Shown here: piece by piece, positions 1 through 6,875 of the stretch
Numbering within the stretch: the stretch's first letter is position 1
Layout: each line of letters opens with the position of its first letter
DNA from: Acidobacteriota bacterium
GTDB taxonomy: Bacteria > Actinomycetota > Acidimicrobiia > Spongiisociales > UBA5794
Length of the DNA stretch: 9,098 bases
NCBI GenBank assembly: GCA_004356175.1
Contig: SMXV01000080.1
Coordinates: forward strand, 1-9,098
Direction of reading: 5' to 3'
Made by a program: the position numbers and the translations under genes
Notes under the pieces: model-generated
Database searches by the model: none
What the model was told of the DNA's origin: nothing
What the model saw: only the letters and a program-made list of their open reading frames with translations

Positions 1-406
1 CCAGCTCACCAGGAACAGCCCTCTCGTAACGACGGATCACCCGCCCTGACGACGGATCAAGATATCGAAGACGAGACAGGCCGTAACGAACCAGAACCCG
101 CCACACCGTTGAACACACAAGCCCCAGATGGCCAGCTATCCGTGCCGGGCCCCACCTGCGATTGACACGAAGCCCAATGATCCGCCGTTCTGTGCGTTGA
201 CACAGACGGTTCGGAGACCGGTGAGGAACAGAACGGCGATCAACCAGACCGGCGTCACCCTCGTCAAGATACCTGTTCCACCACTTCGATGCCGTCTGAC
301 GAGAAACCCCCATCTCAGCAGCAATATGGGCAATAGGGCGACCCTTCTCAATCCGTTCACACAAGATTCTGCGACCCGTCGGGGTCAATGGGGCATTAGC
401 GTGCAC
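1..406 (-). CDS. IS481-family transposase, N-terminal part (runs off left edge)
   Basis: The minus strand is open from a GTG at 406 to the window edge, giving 135 residues. The start is chosen because AAAGGAGG (419-412) lies five bases upstream. The protein opens with the usual IS481 pattern, seen in pieces such as LTPTGRRIL (7-15), KGRPIAHIAAEMGVSRQTASKW (21-42, a helix-turn-helix) and DEGDAGLVDRRS (48-59). A second helix-turn-helix lies around 84-113 (RWGPARIAGHLG, then VWRVLVRYGLSRL), followed by the linker GRVIRRYERAVPGEL that precedes the DDE catalytic core in this family. The catalytic domain lies outside the window, so I cannot say whether the element is intact. Family members cut and rejoin DNA at the IS ends. 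The gene is co-oriented with, and directly downstream of, the acyltransferase operon, so read-through transcription could reach it. Family assignment is confident; activity is unknown. Confidence 0.9.
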   Translation of the reverse strand, partial: MHANAPLTPTGRRILCERIEKGRPIAHIAAEMGVSRQTASKWWNRYLDEGDAGLVDRRSVPHRSPNRLCQRTERRIIGLRVNRRWGPARIAGHLGLVCSTVWRVLVRYGLSRLRYLDPSSGRVIRRYERAVPGEL

Positions 407-500
407 AACAGCCTCCTTTGATTGTTTGGTGTGTGCAAATACCACTCAACCAGAGGAGGCTCACCTATCTACACGTCAACAACCTCCCGAAGCAATACAG
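407..500 (-). mobile_element. Leader and probable outer end of the IS481-like element
   Basis: These 94 bases separate the transposase start from the acyltransferase stop and hold no gene. The true IS boundary should lie here, since the host gene ends intact at 501. IS481-family ends often begin with TGT; read on the minus strand, a TGTAGATAGG beginning at 473 is one candidate end. The other end is not in the window, so neither the terminal inverted repeat nor a target-site duplication can be verified. The exact boundary is a guess. Confidence 0.4.
410..461 (-). promoter_or_regulatory. Possible Shine-Dalgarno-sequestering stem before the transposase
   Basis: On the minus-strand transcript, AGCCTCCT (461-454) is perfectly complementary to AGGAGGCT (417-410). 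The second arm contains the Shine-Dalgarno sequence of the transposase. The arms are 36 bases apart. Folding would hide the ribosome site on any transcript that starts upstream of 461, for example read-through from the acyltransferase operon, whereas a transcript starting inside the loop would stay translatable. This type of protection is known for other IS elements (IS10, IS200). Its use here is inference. Confidence 0.4.
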
Positions 501-1709
501 CTAGAAGGCGGTGCGGCGGGTGGAGAGGATGTCGTCGAGGGCGGTCTGGATGGTGACGCGCACGTTCTCCGCGAGTTCCAGCTGATCGAGGGAATCGAGT
601 TCGTGACCTGGCGCGGTCGGTTCCACGGGCGGAAGGAAGCGGATGCGCCAACGGATCGGCAGCGGCACAGGGTTGAGCGCGATCGCAACAGCGTCAAGGC
701 GTTGCTCCGGAAAAACCAGTTTTACGAGCATGGCGAGCCGCTTTGAGACCATGACGGTTGGGTGGACCTCCTCTGATCCGACAATCGCCACAGGAATGAT
801 GGGCACGGAGGCCTCCTGTGCAAGGTCTGCAAACCCGCCCCTGCCGAGCCTGCCAACCTTGTACGCATCCCAGACAGGCTTCATGAACCCGCGTTCCCCC
901 TCAGGGAACACACCAAGCAGATGCCCCCGCGCCAGAAGTTCCCTGGCGTCCTCCCGTGCCGCGTAGGCGCCTCCGGCCTTTCGATACAGATGCGAGACTC
1001 CCGGAAGCATGTTGAAAATCTCGGTCCCTATGACCCTGACCCGTCGCGGTATTTCTGCCTCATTCATGACCGAGAGGCCTAGCATTGCACCGTCGTATGG
1101 CAGTGCCGCAGCTCCATGATTCGCCACAAGGACGGCCCCCCCTTCCATCGGAATGTTCTCAATGCCTTCGACATCGACCCTGAAGTAGTCGAAATACAAC
1201 ATGTTGACAACGTGCCACACCATCTCCGCGATGACAGGGTCGAGTCCGAAAATGTCGGTGTCGTATGTCGCCAGCGAAAGCTGACGCAATAGACGTGGCC
1301 ACGCGCTGAACCCGAGCTGACCCGTGAGCGGAATGGCGCAATCAAAGGTCGTACCGTCTCCGTGCAGCCCGCAGGTTGGCGAGCCGACAGTCACCGGTAG
1401 CCCACACGGGTGGCCATCCGAACTCCGCCACGCACAATGGACCTCGGTATCGACAAACGAACTCAGCCGTGAGTACAGCGCGTCACGTTTCTCTCTTGCT
1501 TGCGCGCGATCGCTCGGAGATATACCCGGAATGTTGATACCAGCAAAGGCGTCCGGCGCTGGATCTGGCCGGTTCACGTCCTGCTCCGTCGACGAAAGCG
1601 CCTCGACCAGTTGCGCCTTCGACATTGTGGAGCGTCCGGCAATATTTCGCTCGCGAGCCAACACGATGAGCTGTTTCTTCGTGAGCGACGAAAGGTCCTG
1701 CGCGGTCAT
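501..1709 (-). CDS. PlsC-type lysophospholipid acyltransferase family protein with SAP/Rho_N-like and CCCH N-terminal extension
   Basis: This 402-residue protein has an acyltransferase core at about 175-400. Acceptor motif NHGAAALPYDGAM (197-209) carries the catalytic-type His198 and Asp206 in the wider H-x7-D spacing seen in MGAT-like members. FPEGERG (268-274) is the substrate-binding motif. Such enzymes transfer fatty acyl groups from acyl-CoA or acyl-ACP to glycerolipids or related acceptors at the membrane; the substrate here is unknown. The first 40 residues (LTKKQLIVLARERNI, then MSKAQLVEAL) look like a SAP/Rho_N-type helical motif. Residues 92-116 form C-x9-C-x10-C-x2-H, a possible metal-binding knuckle. 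No transmembrane helix is obvious. The ATG overlaps the stop of the SDR gene upstream (ATGA), so translation is probably coupled. The pairing matches mycobacterial galE2/Rv0502. The core assignment is strong; the roles of the extension are unknown. Confidence 0.88.
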   Translation of the reverse strand: MTAQDLSSLTKKQLIVLARERNIAGRSTMSKAQLVEALSSTEQDVNRPDPAPDAFAGINIPGISPSDRAQAREKRDALYSRLSSFVDTEVHCAWRSSDGHPCGLPVTVGSPTCGLHGDGTTFDCAIPLTGQLGFSAWPRLLRQLSLATYDTDIFGLDPVIAEMVWHVVNMLYFDYFRVDVEGIENIPMEGGAVLVANHGAAALPYDGAMLGLSVMNEAEIPRRVRVIGTEIFNMLPGVSHLYRKAGGAYAAREDARELLARGHLLGVFPEGERGFMKPVWDAYKVGRLGRGGFADLAQEASVPIIPVAIVGSEEVHPTVMVSKRLAMLVKLVFPEQRLDAVAIALNPVPLPIRWRIRFLPPVEPTAPGHELDSLDQLELAENVRVTIQTALDDILSTRRTAF

Positions 1710-2647
1710 GCCATGGTCTCCGGATTGCGGCCGTAGACATCGAGCGCAATTCCACGCTGCGAGAACGCCGGGGTGAATCCGAAGGTGTTGGCCATGGCGG
1801 ACGTGTTGGTCACTCTGCCAAACTTCAGCAAACCTCTCAGATCGTCTGGGATGACAATATTGGCCCGCTGAAGCATCGTGAGAGCCTTGTCGAACAGTTT
1901 CGACGGCAGCGGTTGCGCAACTCTTCGACCGAGGCGCAACACACGCGACAGGAAGATCTGTCCCTCCGGGGCAACGTTGAACGTGCCAGGAACACCAACG
2001 TTCCCCGCGTGCACAAGAGCTGAGACAGCATCTGTTTCGTGGATGAACTGCATTCGTGGATCGAATCCAAGCATCGTTGGGACTGCCCTCATCTGGAGGA
2101 ACATGCTGATCGGGTTTCCCACGCTCGGTCCGAAAATGGGCGCAAAACGCAACACGGTGACGCTCATATTCGGGTAGCGGCCTGCTGTGTCGCCAATGAA
2201 CTGCTCCATCTCTCTGAGGTTGCGCTCGTACCGTGAAGGGGAACCGTGTGGTCTCGCCGACTCGGAAAGAACCGATGGGTTGCGCGCACTTGCTCCGTAG
2301 AACGCCGTATCCGACTTGACGATTACCTTCTGCACGGTCTTGAGCCGCTCAAGCGCGCCGAAGAGGGCGAGTGACCCGACAATTCGTTCCTCAGCATCCT
2401 TGCTCTGCCCCTGCACGGACCTTGGGTGGACGGAGTGGAGGTGAAATACGATGTTCGGCTCCACGTCGAGCACGTATTGCGCGAGCGTGAGGCGATCGAG
2501 TGGGAGTTGCTCGAAGTGTGAGTCGAACTGAATCTTTGGCTCGCGATCGTCGACCCCGAGTATCTCGAGGTCGCCGTCCTTTTCGAGGCGCCGCGCGAGG
2601 TGTCCGCCGGTCCACCCCGCAGCTCCCGTGATCAATACCCGTTGCAT
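1706..2647 (-). CDS. NAD(P)-dependent SDR/epimerase-like protein (GalE2/Rv0501-like)
   Basis: I place the start at the ATG at 2647, giving 313 residues, because the Rossmann fold begins at once: MQRVLITGAAGWTGG holds G-x-x-G-x-x-G at 8-14. A longer in-frame ATG at 2746 would add 33 residues with no family resemblance. GVDD (31-34) ends strand 2 and its acidic residues favour NAD. Other family-like stretches are TVLRFAPIFGP (164-174), LGFDPRMQFIHETDAVSALVHA (193-214) and GTFNVAPEG (221-229). The usual extended-SDR catalytic YxxxK is degenerate: Tyr140 is followed at +4 by Leu144, not Lys. The protein may therefore bind nucleotide without being a standard epimerase. I recall the related actinobacterial group also lacking the Lys, which would need an alignment. 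It is first gene of a two-gene operon with the acyltransferase, suggesting a shared role in envelope lipid or glycolipid metabolism (inference). Confidence 0.85.
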   Translation of the reverse strand: MQRVLITGAAGWTGGHLARRLEKDGDLEILGVDDREPKIQFDSHFEQLPLDRLTLAQYVLDVEPNIVFHLHSVHPRSVQGQSKDAEERIVGSLALFGALERLKTVQKVIVKSDTAFYGASARNPSVLSESARPHGSPSRYERNLREMEQFIGDTAGRYPNMSVTVLRFAPIFGPSVGNPISMFLQMRAVPTMLGFDPRMQFIHETDAVSALVHAGNVGVPGTFNVAPEGQIFLSRVLRLGRRVAQPLPSKLFDKALTMLQRANIVIPDDLRGLLKFGRVTNTSAMANTFGFTPAFSQRGIALDVYGRNPETMA

Positions 2648-2659
2648 TGCACAAGCGTA
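2648..2659 (-). promoter_or_regulatory. Candidate -10 box for a leaderless SDR transcript
   Basis: On the minus strand TACGCT (2659-2654) matches the actinobacterial -10 consensus TANNNT. It is followed by six bases (TGTGCA) and then the ATG. Transcription would therefore begin at or next to the A of the start codon. No Shine-Dalgarno sequence lies before the ATG, as expected for a leaderless gene. I see no convincing -35 box. Confidence 0.5.
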
Positions 2660-2802
2660 GGATGGACCATGTTGGCACGCGATGGTCGGAAGCCGCATCG
2701 TGTGCGCAATGTCCCCCGATTCTGCGATAGCCTCGGCGTACTTCAAGTTCTTGATCGTGGATAGGCGAGCAGCGTGAGAAACATGGCCGTAGGAAGATGC
2801 CG
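2660..2802. promoter_or_regulatory. Divergent intergenic region between the SDR operon and tyrA
   Basis: These roughly 140 bases separate divergent genes and must hold the tyrA promoter as well as upstream elements of the SDR promoter. For tyrA I see AGGAAG at 2791-2796 as a Shine-Dalgarno sequence, but no clear -35/-10 pair. TAGCCT at 2728-2733 fits TANNNT only loosely. I see no tRNA, T-box or terminator-antiterminator structure, so no attenuation by tyrosine is apparent. Confidence 0.45.
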
Positions 2803-3822
2803 ATGCCGACCGTAGGCGTTATAGGGACCGGGCTCGTCGGCGGGTCGATAGCTGCAGGTCTTACTTCTGCTGGCTGGGTTGTCACGGGATACGACGCCGA
2901 TCCAGCATCGAGCAGGATCATCCTTGAACGAGGGTTCGTATCGCATGTCGTTGACTCGATTGACGAAACTCTTTCTGAGCAACCCGATATCGTGATCGTC
3001 GCTGCTCCGCCAAAAGCAACGATCGAAATTCTGTCCCAACTCGACACGACGCTTGTCGTGATGGACGTGGCAGGCATCAAGGCGGAAATCATGGTCGCGG
3101 CAGCACACATCGATGGTTTCGTCGGCACACACCCAATGGCGGGAAGGGAGACGGCGGGTCCGGAATCCGCATCGCCCGCCCTCTTTCGGGGCGCAACCTG
3201 GGTCCTGATCGAAGGGTCGGAGCCCGACCCAATGAGGCGGGTCGTCGAAGTTGTCACCGAGCTCGGAGCGAACCCTGTGGTCATGTCAGCCGCGCAACAC
3301 GATGGCGCTGTTGCATCCATCAGCCACCTCCCCCAGCTCCTCGCAGCAGGATTGCTCACCCAGGCATCCAACACGACAAGCGCGATGGACCTTGCCGCTG
3401 GCAGTTTCAGGGACCTCACCCGCGTCGCGGCATCTCAACCGCTGCCATGGGTCGAGATTCTCAAGTCGAACAGTGAGGCTGTGCTCGCAGCCGTGGACGC
3501 GTTGCGCCAACAACTCGACACCGTTGAGGCAGCAGTTCGGTCGAACGACGACGAACTCCTTGCCTACTTGTCGAACTCAAGGGAGCTTCGACGATCCCTT
3601 GGTGCGCCCGTTGTCGCGGTGCGGGTTGTGCTCCAGGACGAGCCGGGCGAGATAGCTCGTGTCGGGCGCGCACTTGAAGAGTCCGCCGTCGACCTGAGGG
3701 ATATCCAGATTCGACACGCGCCACATGGTGGCGGTGGTGTTCTGACGCTCTCTGTGCGTCCTGGCGAGGAGCAGGCGTTGCGCCACGCCCTCTCGGACGT
3801 TGACCTTCGCACGGTTCAATAG
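2803..3822 (+). CDS. tyrA: Prephenate dehydrogenase with C-terminal ACT domain
   Basis: TyrA oxidatively decarboxylates prephenate to 4-hydroxyphenylpyruvate in tyrosine biosynthesis (some family members use arogenate). In the 339-residue form, the Rossmann loop GTGLVGGS is at 8-15. Strand 2 ends in GYDAD (29-33), and its Asp31 favours NAD over NADP. THPMAGRETAG (109-119) carries the conserved catalytic-type His110. SHLPQLLA (174-181) and AAGSFRDLTR (198-207) are family signatures of the helical domain. Residues about 269-339 (VVLQDEPGEIARVGRAL onward) form an ACT domain, normally a site for feedback by tyrosine. Two ATGs six bases apart are possible. I choose 2803 because AGGAAG ends six bases before it but directly abuts the ATG at 2797. 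The gene appears to be transcribed alone: the upstream operon is divergent and about 210 bases follow before the next gene. Function is confident. Confidence 0.93.
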   Translation: MPTVGVIGTGLVGGSIAAGLTSAGWVVTGYDADPASSRIILERGFVSHVVDSIDETLSEQPDIVIVAAPPKATIEILSQLDTTLVVMDVAGIKAEIMVAAAHIDGFVGTHPMAGRETAGPESASPALFRGATWVLIEGSEPDPMRRVVEVVTELGANPVVMSAAQHDGAVASISHLPQLLAAGLLTQASNTTSAMDLAAGSFRDLTRVAASQPLPWVEILKSNSEAVLAAVDALRQQLDTVEAAVRSNDDELLAYLSNSRELRRSLGAPVVAVRVVLQDEPGEIARVGRALEESAVDLRDIQIRHAPHGGGGVLTLSVRPGEEQALRHALSDVDLRTVQ

Positions 3823-3898
3823 CTCCAGGAGAGCGTCGAACGGTGCATGTCGGCCACCTCGACGACCTTCCATCCCCACTCGGTGCGGTCTCGGCTCT

Positions 3899-3921
3899 GC
3901 CATTCCTCCACCAGGAGTGGC
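3899..3921 (+). terminator. Hairpin downstream of tyrA, possible terminator
   Basis: GCCATTCCT (3899-3907) pairs with AGGAGTGGC (3913-3921) around the loop CCACC. This is a nine-pair stem with one G-T wobble. No T-run follows, so it is not a classical intrinsic terminator, although high-GC actinobacteria often lack the run. It lies 77 bases after the tyrA stop and more than 110 before the next gene. A role in ending the tyrA transcript is inference. Confidence 0.35.
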
Positions 3922-3998
3922 GAAGCCTCGCCCTTTGCGACCGGGGCGTCTGATCGCCGATTTGACAGACGGCATCGATCAACACTCTCCTGGTCGGG

Positions 3999-4033
3999 TA
4001 CGATTGGTCGAAGGCGTCAGGAAACCTGAGGAG
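3999..4033 (+). promoter_or_regulatory. Possible promoter -10 and ribosome site of the ligase-nadE operon
   Basis: TACGAT (3999-4004) fits the TANNNT -10 consensus and would start transcription near 4011, leaving a leader of about 25 bases. AGGAG (4029-4033) lies only two bases before the ATG, a short spacing. A perfect TTGACA sits at 3962-3967, but it is 31 bases from this -10 and has no good -10 at 16-18 bases, so I do not pair them. Confidence 0.35.
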
Positions 4034-4035
4034 CT

Positions 4036-5172
4036 ATGAGGTCAGTCACCCAGCCGTTCACGATTGGAGTGGAGGAGGAGTACTTTGTGGTGGACAGAGA
4101 CTCCCTCGACCTCGTCCCTGATCTTCCTGATTCGTTGCTTGAGGCACTGGCACATCCACCGGTAGGAGCGACAAGCCCAGAGTTCATTCGTTCCCAGATC
4201 GAGATTGCGACGCCTGTGAGCGCGAACACATCAGAATTGGCAGATCACCTTCGTGTCCTGAGGGCGTTTGTGTCTGAGACAGTTACCGAGCACAACATGG
4301 CAATCATTGCGGCCTCAACCCACCCCTCAGCCGTGTGGGGCGCACAGAAACATGTGAACAAGGTTCGATACAACCTGCTCGCGGAAGCCCTTCAGGGAGT
4401 GGTCCGACGGCTGCTCATCTGCGGTATGCACGTGCATGTTGGCCTTGACGACGAGGATCTTCGGATTGATATCATGAACCAGGTCACCTATTTCCTTCCG
4501 CACCTTCTGGCACTCTCAGGTTCGTCCCCCTACTGGCATGGGGAGGACACCGGCCTCAAGAGCTACCGACCAGCTGTATTCCGAGCCCTTCCTCGCACTG
4601 GTCTGCCTGATGTGTTCACAAGCTGGGCCGACTACCGACGCCACGTAGACGTATTGGTCGAAACCGGCGTCATCGAGGACGCAACCAAACTGTGGTGGGA
4701 CGTGCGTCCTTCATCGCGATACCCAACACTCGAGATGCGCTCCGCCGACATGTGCACGAGGGTCGAGGATGCTATCGCGATTGCCGCGATGTATCAATCG
4801 CTTGTGGCTGCGCTTACGGACCGCCGCAAGCACAACCAGAAATGGCGCATCTATTCACGGATGTTGATTTCTGAGAATCTGTGGCGTGCGCAGCGCTACG
4901 GAGTCGACGAACCGCTGATCGACTTCGGACGATCCGAACTCGTCGCAATGGATCAGTTGATGGACGAACTCATCGACTTTGTACACGATCAGGCGGAGGA
5001 GCTCGGATGTCTTGATGATGTCCTGAGGGTCAAAGACATCGTTGCGTCGGGCACCAGCGCTGACCGCCAGCGAGGTGCGTACGACAGTGCTGTGTCGAAT
5101 GGCGCCGATCACGCGCAGGGCCTGCGCGCCGTGGTTGCCCATCTCGTCGAAGAGACTGTGGAGGGACTGTGA
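4036..5172 (+). CDS. Carboxylate-amine ligase, YbdK-type (glutamate-cysteine ligase 2 family)
   Basis: This 378-residue protein has the usual length and motif order of the GCS2/YbdK family, ATP-dependent ligases that join a carboxylate to an amine and show weak glutamate-cysteine ligase activity in E. coli YbdK. The N-terminal GVEEEYFVVD (11-20) supplies the acidic metal-binding residues. MHVHVGLDD (131-139) and LLALSGSSPYWHGEDTG (157-173) line the active site. WWDVRPSSRYPTLEMRSAD (220-238) and GTSADRQR (339-346) are late family signatures. The start is set by the conserved N-terminus and AGGAG just upstream. The stop overlaps the nadE start by GTGA. The physiological substrate is not predictable from sequence. 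Glutathione synthesis is unlikely to be the role if this is an actinobacterium, since most use mycothiol. Co-translation with nadE hints at a nearby amide- or amino-acid-linked reaction (inference). Confidence 0.9.
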   Translation: MRSVTQPFTIGVEEEYFVVDRDSLDLVPDLPDSLLEALAHPPVGATSPEFIRSQIEIATPVSANTSELADHLRVLRAFVSETVTEHNMAIIAASTHPSAVWGAQKHVNKVRYNLLAEALQGVVRRLLICGMHVHVGLDDEDLRIDIMNQVTYFLPHLLALSGSSPYWHGEDTGLKSYRPAVFRALPRTGLPDVFTSWADYRRHVDVLVETGVIEDATKLWWDVRPSSRYPTLEMRSADMCTRVEDAIAIAAMYQSLVAALTDRRKHNQKWRIYSRMLISENLWRAQRYGVDEPLIDFGRSELVAMDQLMDELIDFVHDQAEELGCLDDVLRVKDIVASGTSADRQRGAYDSAVSNGADHAQGLRAVVAHLVEETVEGL

Positions 5173-6875
5173 CACGCAGCCTCAGGGTCGCCGGAGCCCA
5201 ACTTGACCTGATTGTCGGGGATCTCCCTGGCAACGAAACCAAGATCACACACGTCATGGAGTGGGCGGAGGAGCAGGAAGCCGACGTTCTGTTGCTACCC
5301 GAGCTCGCAATACCCGGATACCCGCCAGAGGACCTCGTGCTCCGTGACGGGTTCGTCGATGAGAACCTCGCGGTTCTCAAGCGGCTCGCACAGAATTCGG
5401 GCTCAACGGCGACTGTCGTTGGGTTCGTCGATCGCCTCGACGAGGGCCAACTTGATGATGATTCACGCCCGAGAGACGTCACGAACGCTGCCGCGATCAT
5501 CGCGGGTGGGGAGATTCGCGGTATCCATCACAAGATGCTGCTGCCCACATACGGTGTGTTCGATGAGGGTCGCTATTTCGCCGAGGGCCGTCTGCCACTC
5601 ACACTGCACTCCGTTGGCGGGGTCGTGTGCGGCATCTCGATCTGTGAGGACATCTGGGATAGTGACGGACCGCCCACGGGCCAGGCAGTGGGCGGCGCAG
5701 AGGTCCTTCTCAACATAAATGGCTCTCCGTATCACATTGGCAAGAGCGTTGAACGGCTTGCAATGTTGACCGATCGCGCCGTCGCAGGATCGGTGTACGT
5801 GGTGTATGTGAATGCGGTCGGCGGACAGGACGAACTGGTCTTTGACGGAGCCTCACTCGTCATCGGTCCGACGGGCGAACTCATTCACCGTTCGCCACAA
5901 TTTGTCGAGGACCGATTCGTTGTCGACCTTCCGGTAGAGGGCCATCCGATACCGCTGCTCCCAGTGGTTGCAGTCAACGGCGAAAGACCGACCAGCGTAT
6001 CGACTGCCGAGCGAACGGTTGCTGACGTACTCGGCGAGTTCGAAGAGATATACGAGGCACTCTGCGCCGGATTGTTCGGGTACGTCACCAAGAACGGATT
6101 CGATGAGGTTATCGTCGGTTTGTCTGGAGGTATCGACTCGGCTTTGACAGCCGCCATAGCGGTTGACTCCCTCGGTCCAGACGCAGTGCGCGGAATCACT
6201 ATGCCATCGAGGTATTCGTCGTCTGGTTCGGTTGATGATTCATACGAACTCGCCAAGAATCTCGGTATCCGCATCGACACGGTTGCGATTGAAGATCTCT
6301 TCTCCGGGTATCTCAGCGCACTCGATCCCCTCTTCTCTGATGCGCCTGAGAACGTTGCAGAGGAGAATATACAGGCACGAATCCGCGGCACGATTCTCAT
6401 GGCAGTCTCGAACAAGTTCGGTGGCATGGTCGTCGCGACCGGCAACAAGTCGGAGATGGCCGTGGGGTACGCGACGCTGTACGGCGACATGGCCGGTGGG
6501 TACGCCGTCTTGAAGGACGTCTACAAGACAATGGTGTACGACCTCGCTCGGTGGCGGAACACTCGTGGCTTGGTGATTCCTAAGGCAACAATCGACAAGC
6601 CGCCGTCAGCCGAGCTGCGCGCCGATCAACTCGACTCTGACTCGCTGCCCCCGTATCCGCTGCTCGATGAAATCCTGTATCGCTACATCGAGCTCGATCG
6701 TACCGTAGACGAAATTGTCGCAGACGAATATGACGAGGCATTGGCGTTCAAGATCGCTTCGATGGTCGACAGAAACGAGTACAAGCGGCGCCAAGCCGCT
6801 CCGGGAGTTCGTATCACACAGAAAGCGTTCGGACGCGACAGGCGACTGCCGATCACGAACTGGTTCGTCACGTGA
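5169..6875 (+). CDS. nadE: Glutamine-dependent NAD+ synthetase
   Basis: NadE converts deamido-NAD to NAD+ using ATP, with ammonia delivered from glutamine, in the cytoplasm. The 568 residues hold both expected domains. The N-terminal nitrilase-fold glutaminase (about 4-265) has its triad at Glu45 (LLLPELAIPGYPPEDL), Lys122 (HHKMLLPTYGVFDEGRYF) and Cys159 (GISICEDIW). The C-terminal synthetase has the pyrophosphate loop VGLSGGIDSAL (316-326). Further substrate-binding signatures are RYSSSGSVDDSYELAKNLGI (348-367), EENIQARIRG (398-407) and ATGNKSEMAVGYATLYGDMAGG (423-444). All catalytic residues are present, so the enzyme is probably active. The start is a GTG overlapping the ligase stop, with no need of its own leader; translation is probably coupled. 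Its own stop overlaps the next GTG in the same way. The length suits the two-domain form rather than the shorter ammonia-only form. Confidence 0.96.
   Translation: MTRSLRVAGAQLDLIVGDLPGNETKITHVMEWAEEQEADVLLLPELAIPGYPPEDLVLRDGFVDENLAVLKRLAQNSGSTATVVGFVDRLDEGQLDDDSRPRDVTNAAAIIAGGEIRGIHHKMLLPTYGVFDEGRYFAEGRLPLTLHSVGGVVCGISICEDIWDSDGPPTGQAVGGAEVLLNINGSPYHIGKSVERLAMLTDRAVAGSVYVVYVNAVGGQDELVFDGASLVIGPTGELIHRSPQFVEDRFVVDLPVEGHPIPLLPVVAVNGERPTSVSTAERTVADVLGEFEEIYEALCAGLFGYVTKNGFDEVIVGLSGGIDSALTAAIAVDSLGPDAVRGITMPSRYSSSGSVDDSYELAKNLGIRIDTVAIEDLFSGYLSALDPLFSDAPENVAEENIQARIRGTILMAVSNKFGGMVVATGNKSEMAVGYATLYGDMAGGYAVLKDVYKTMVYDLARWRNTRGLVIPKATIDKPPSAELRADQLDSDSLPPYPLLDEILYRYIELDRTVDEIVADEYDEALAFKIASMVDRNEYKRRQAAPGVRITQKAFGRDRRLPITNWFVT

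Larger units (their letters stand above)
3823..4035. other. Intergenic region between tyrA and the ligase operon
   Basis: No credible gene is seen in these 213 bases; short open frames on both strands have no recognisable protein character. The region holds a hairpin (3899-3921) that could end the tyrA transcript and a possible promoter close to the ligase start. Confidence 0.5.

Noticed and set aside
29..59. 11-base direct repeat (ACGACGGATCA at 29-39 and 49-59)
   Set aside because: Both copies fall in the transposase linker (DPSS and IRRYE coding) and reflect codons of a conserved segment rather than a binding-site array.
128..421. 97-codon plus-strand frame at the left edge
   Set aside because: The opposite strand clearly encodes an IS481 transposase with its own Shine-Dalgarno sequence; this frame is its shadow.
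2391..3419. 342-codon open frame on the minus strand across tyrA and the SDR gene
   Set aside because: It is antisense to two well-supported genes, with low-complexity composition and no recognisable motif. It is a by-product of GC-rich codon use.
3962..3967. Perfect TTGACA as a -35 box for the ligase operon
   Set aside because: No -10 lies at 16-18 bases; the nearest good -10 (3999) is 31 bases away.
3800..4039. Short open frames in the tyrA-ligase gap on both strands
   Set aside because: They overlap tyrA or the ligase start, are rich in Arg/Pro/Ser as expected of shadow frames, and have no start signals.
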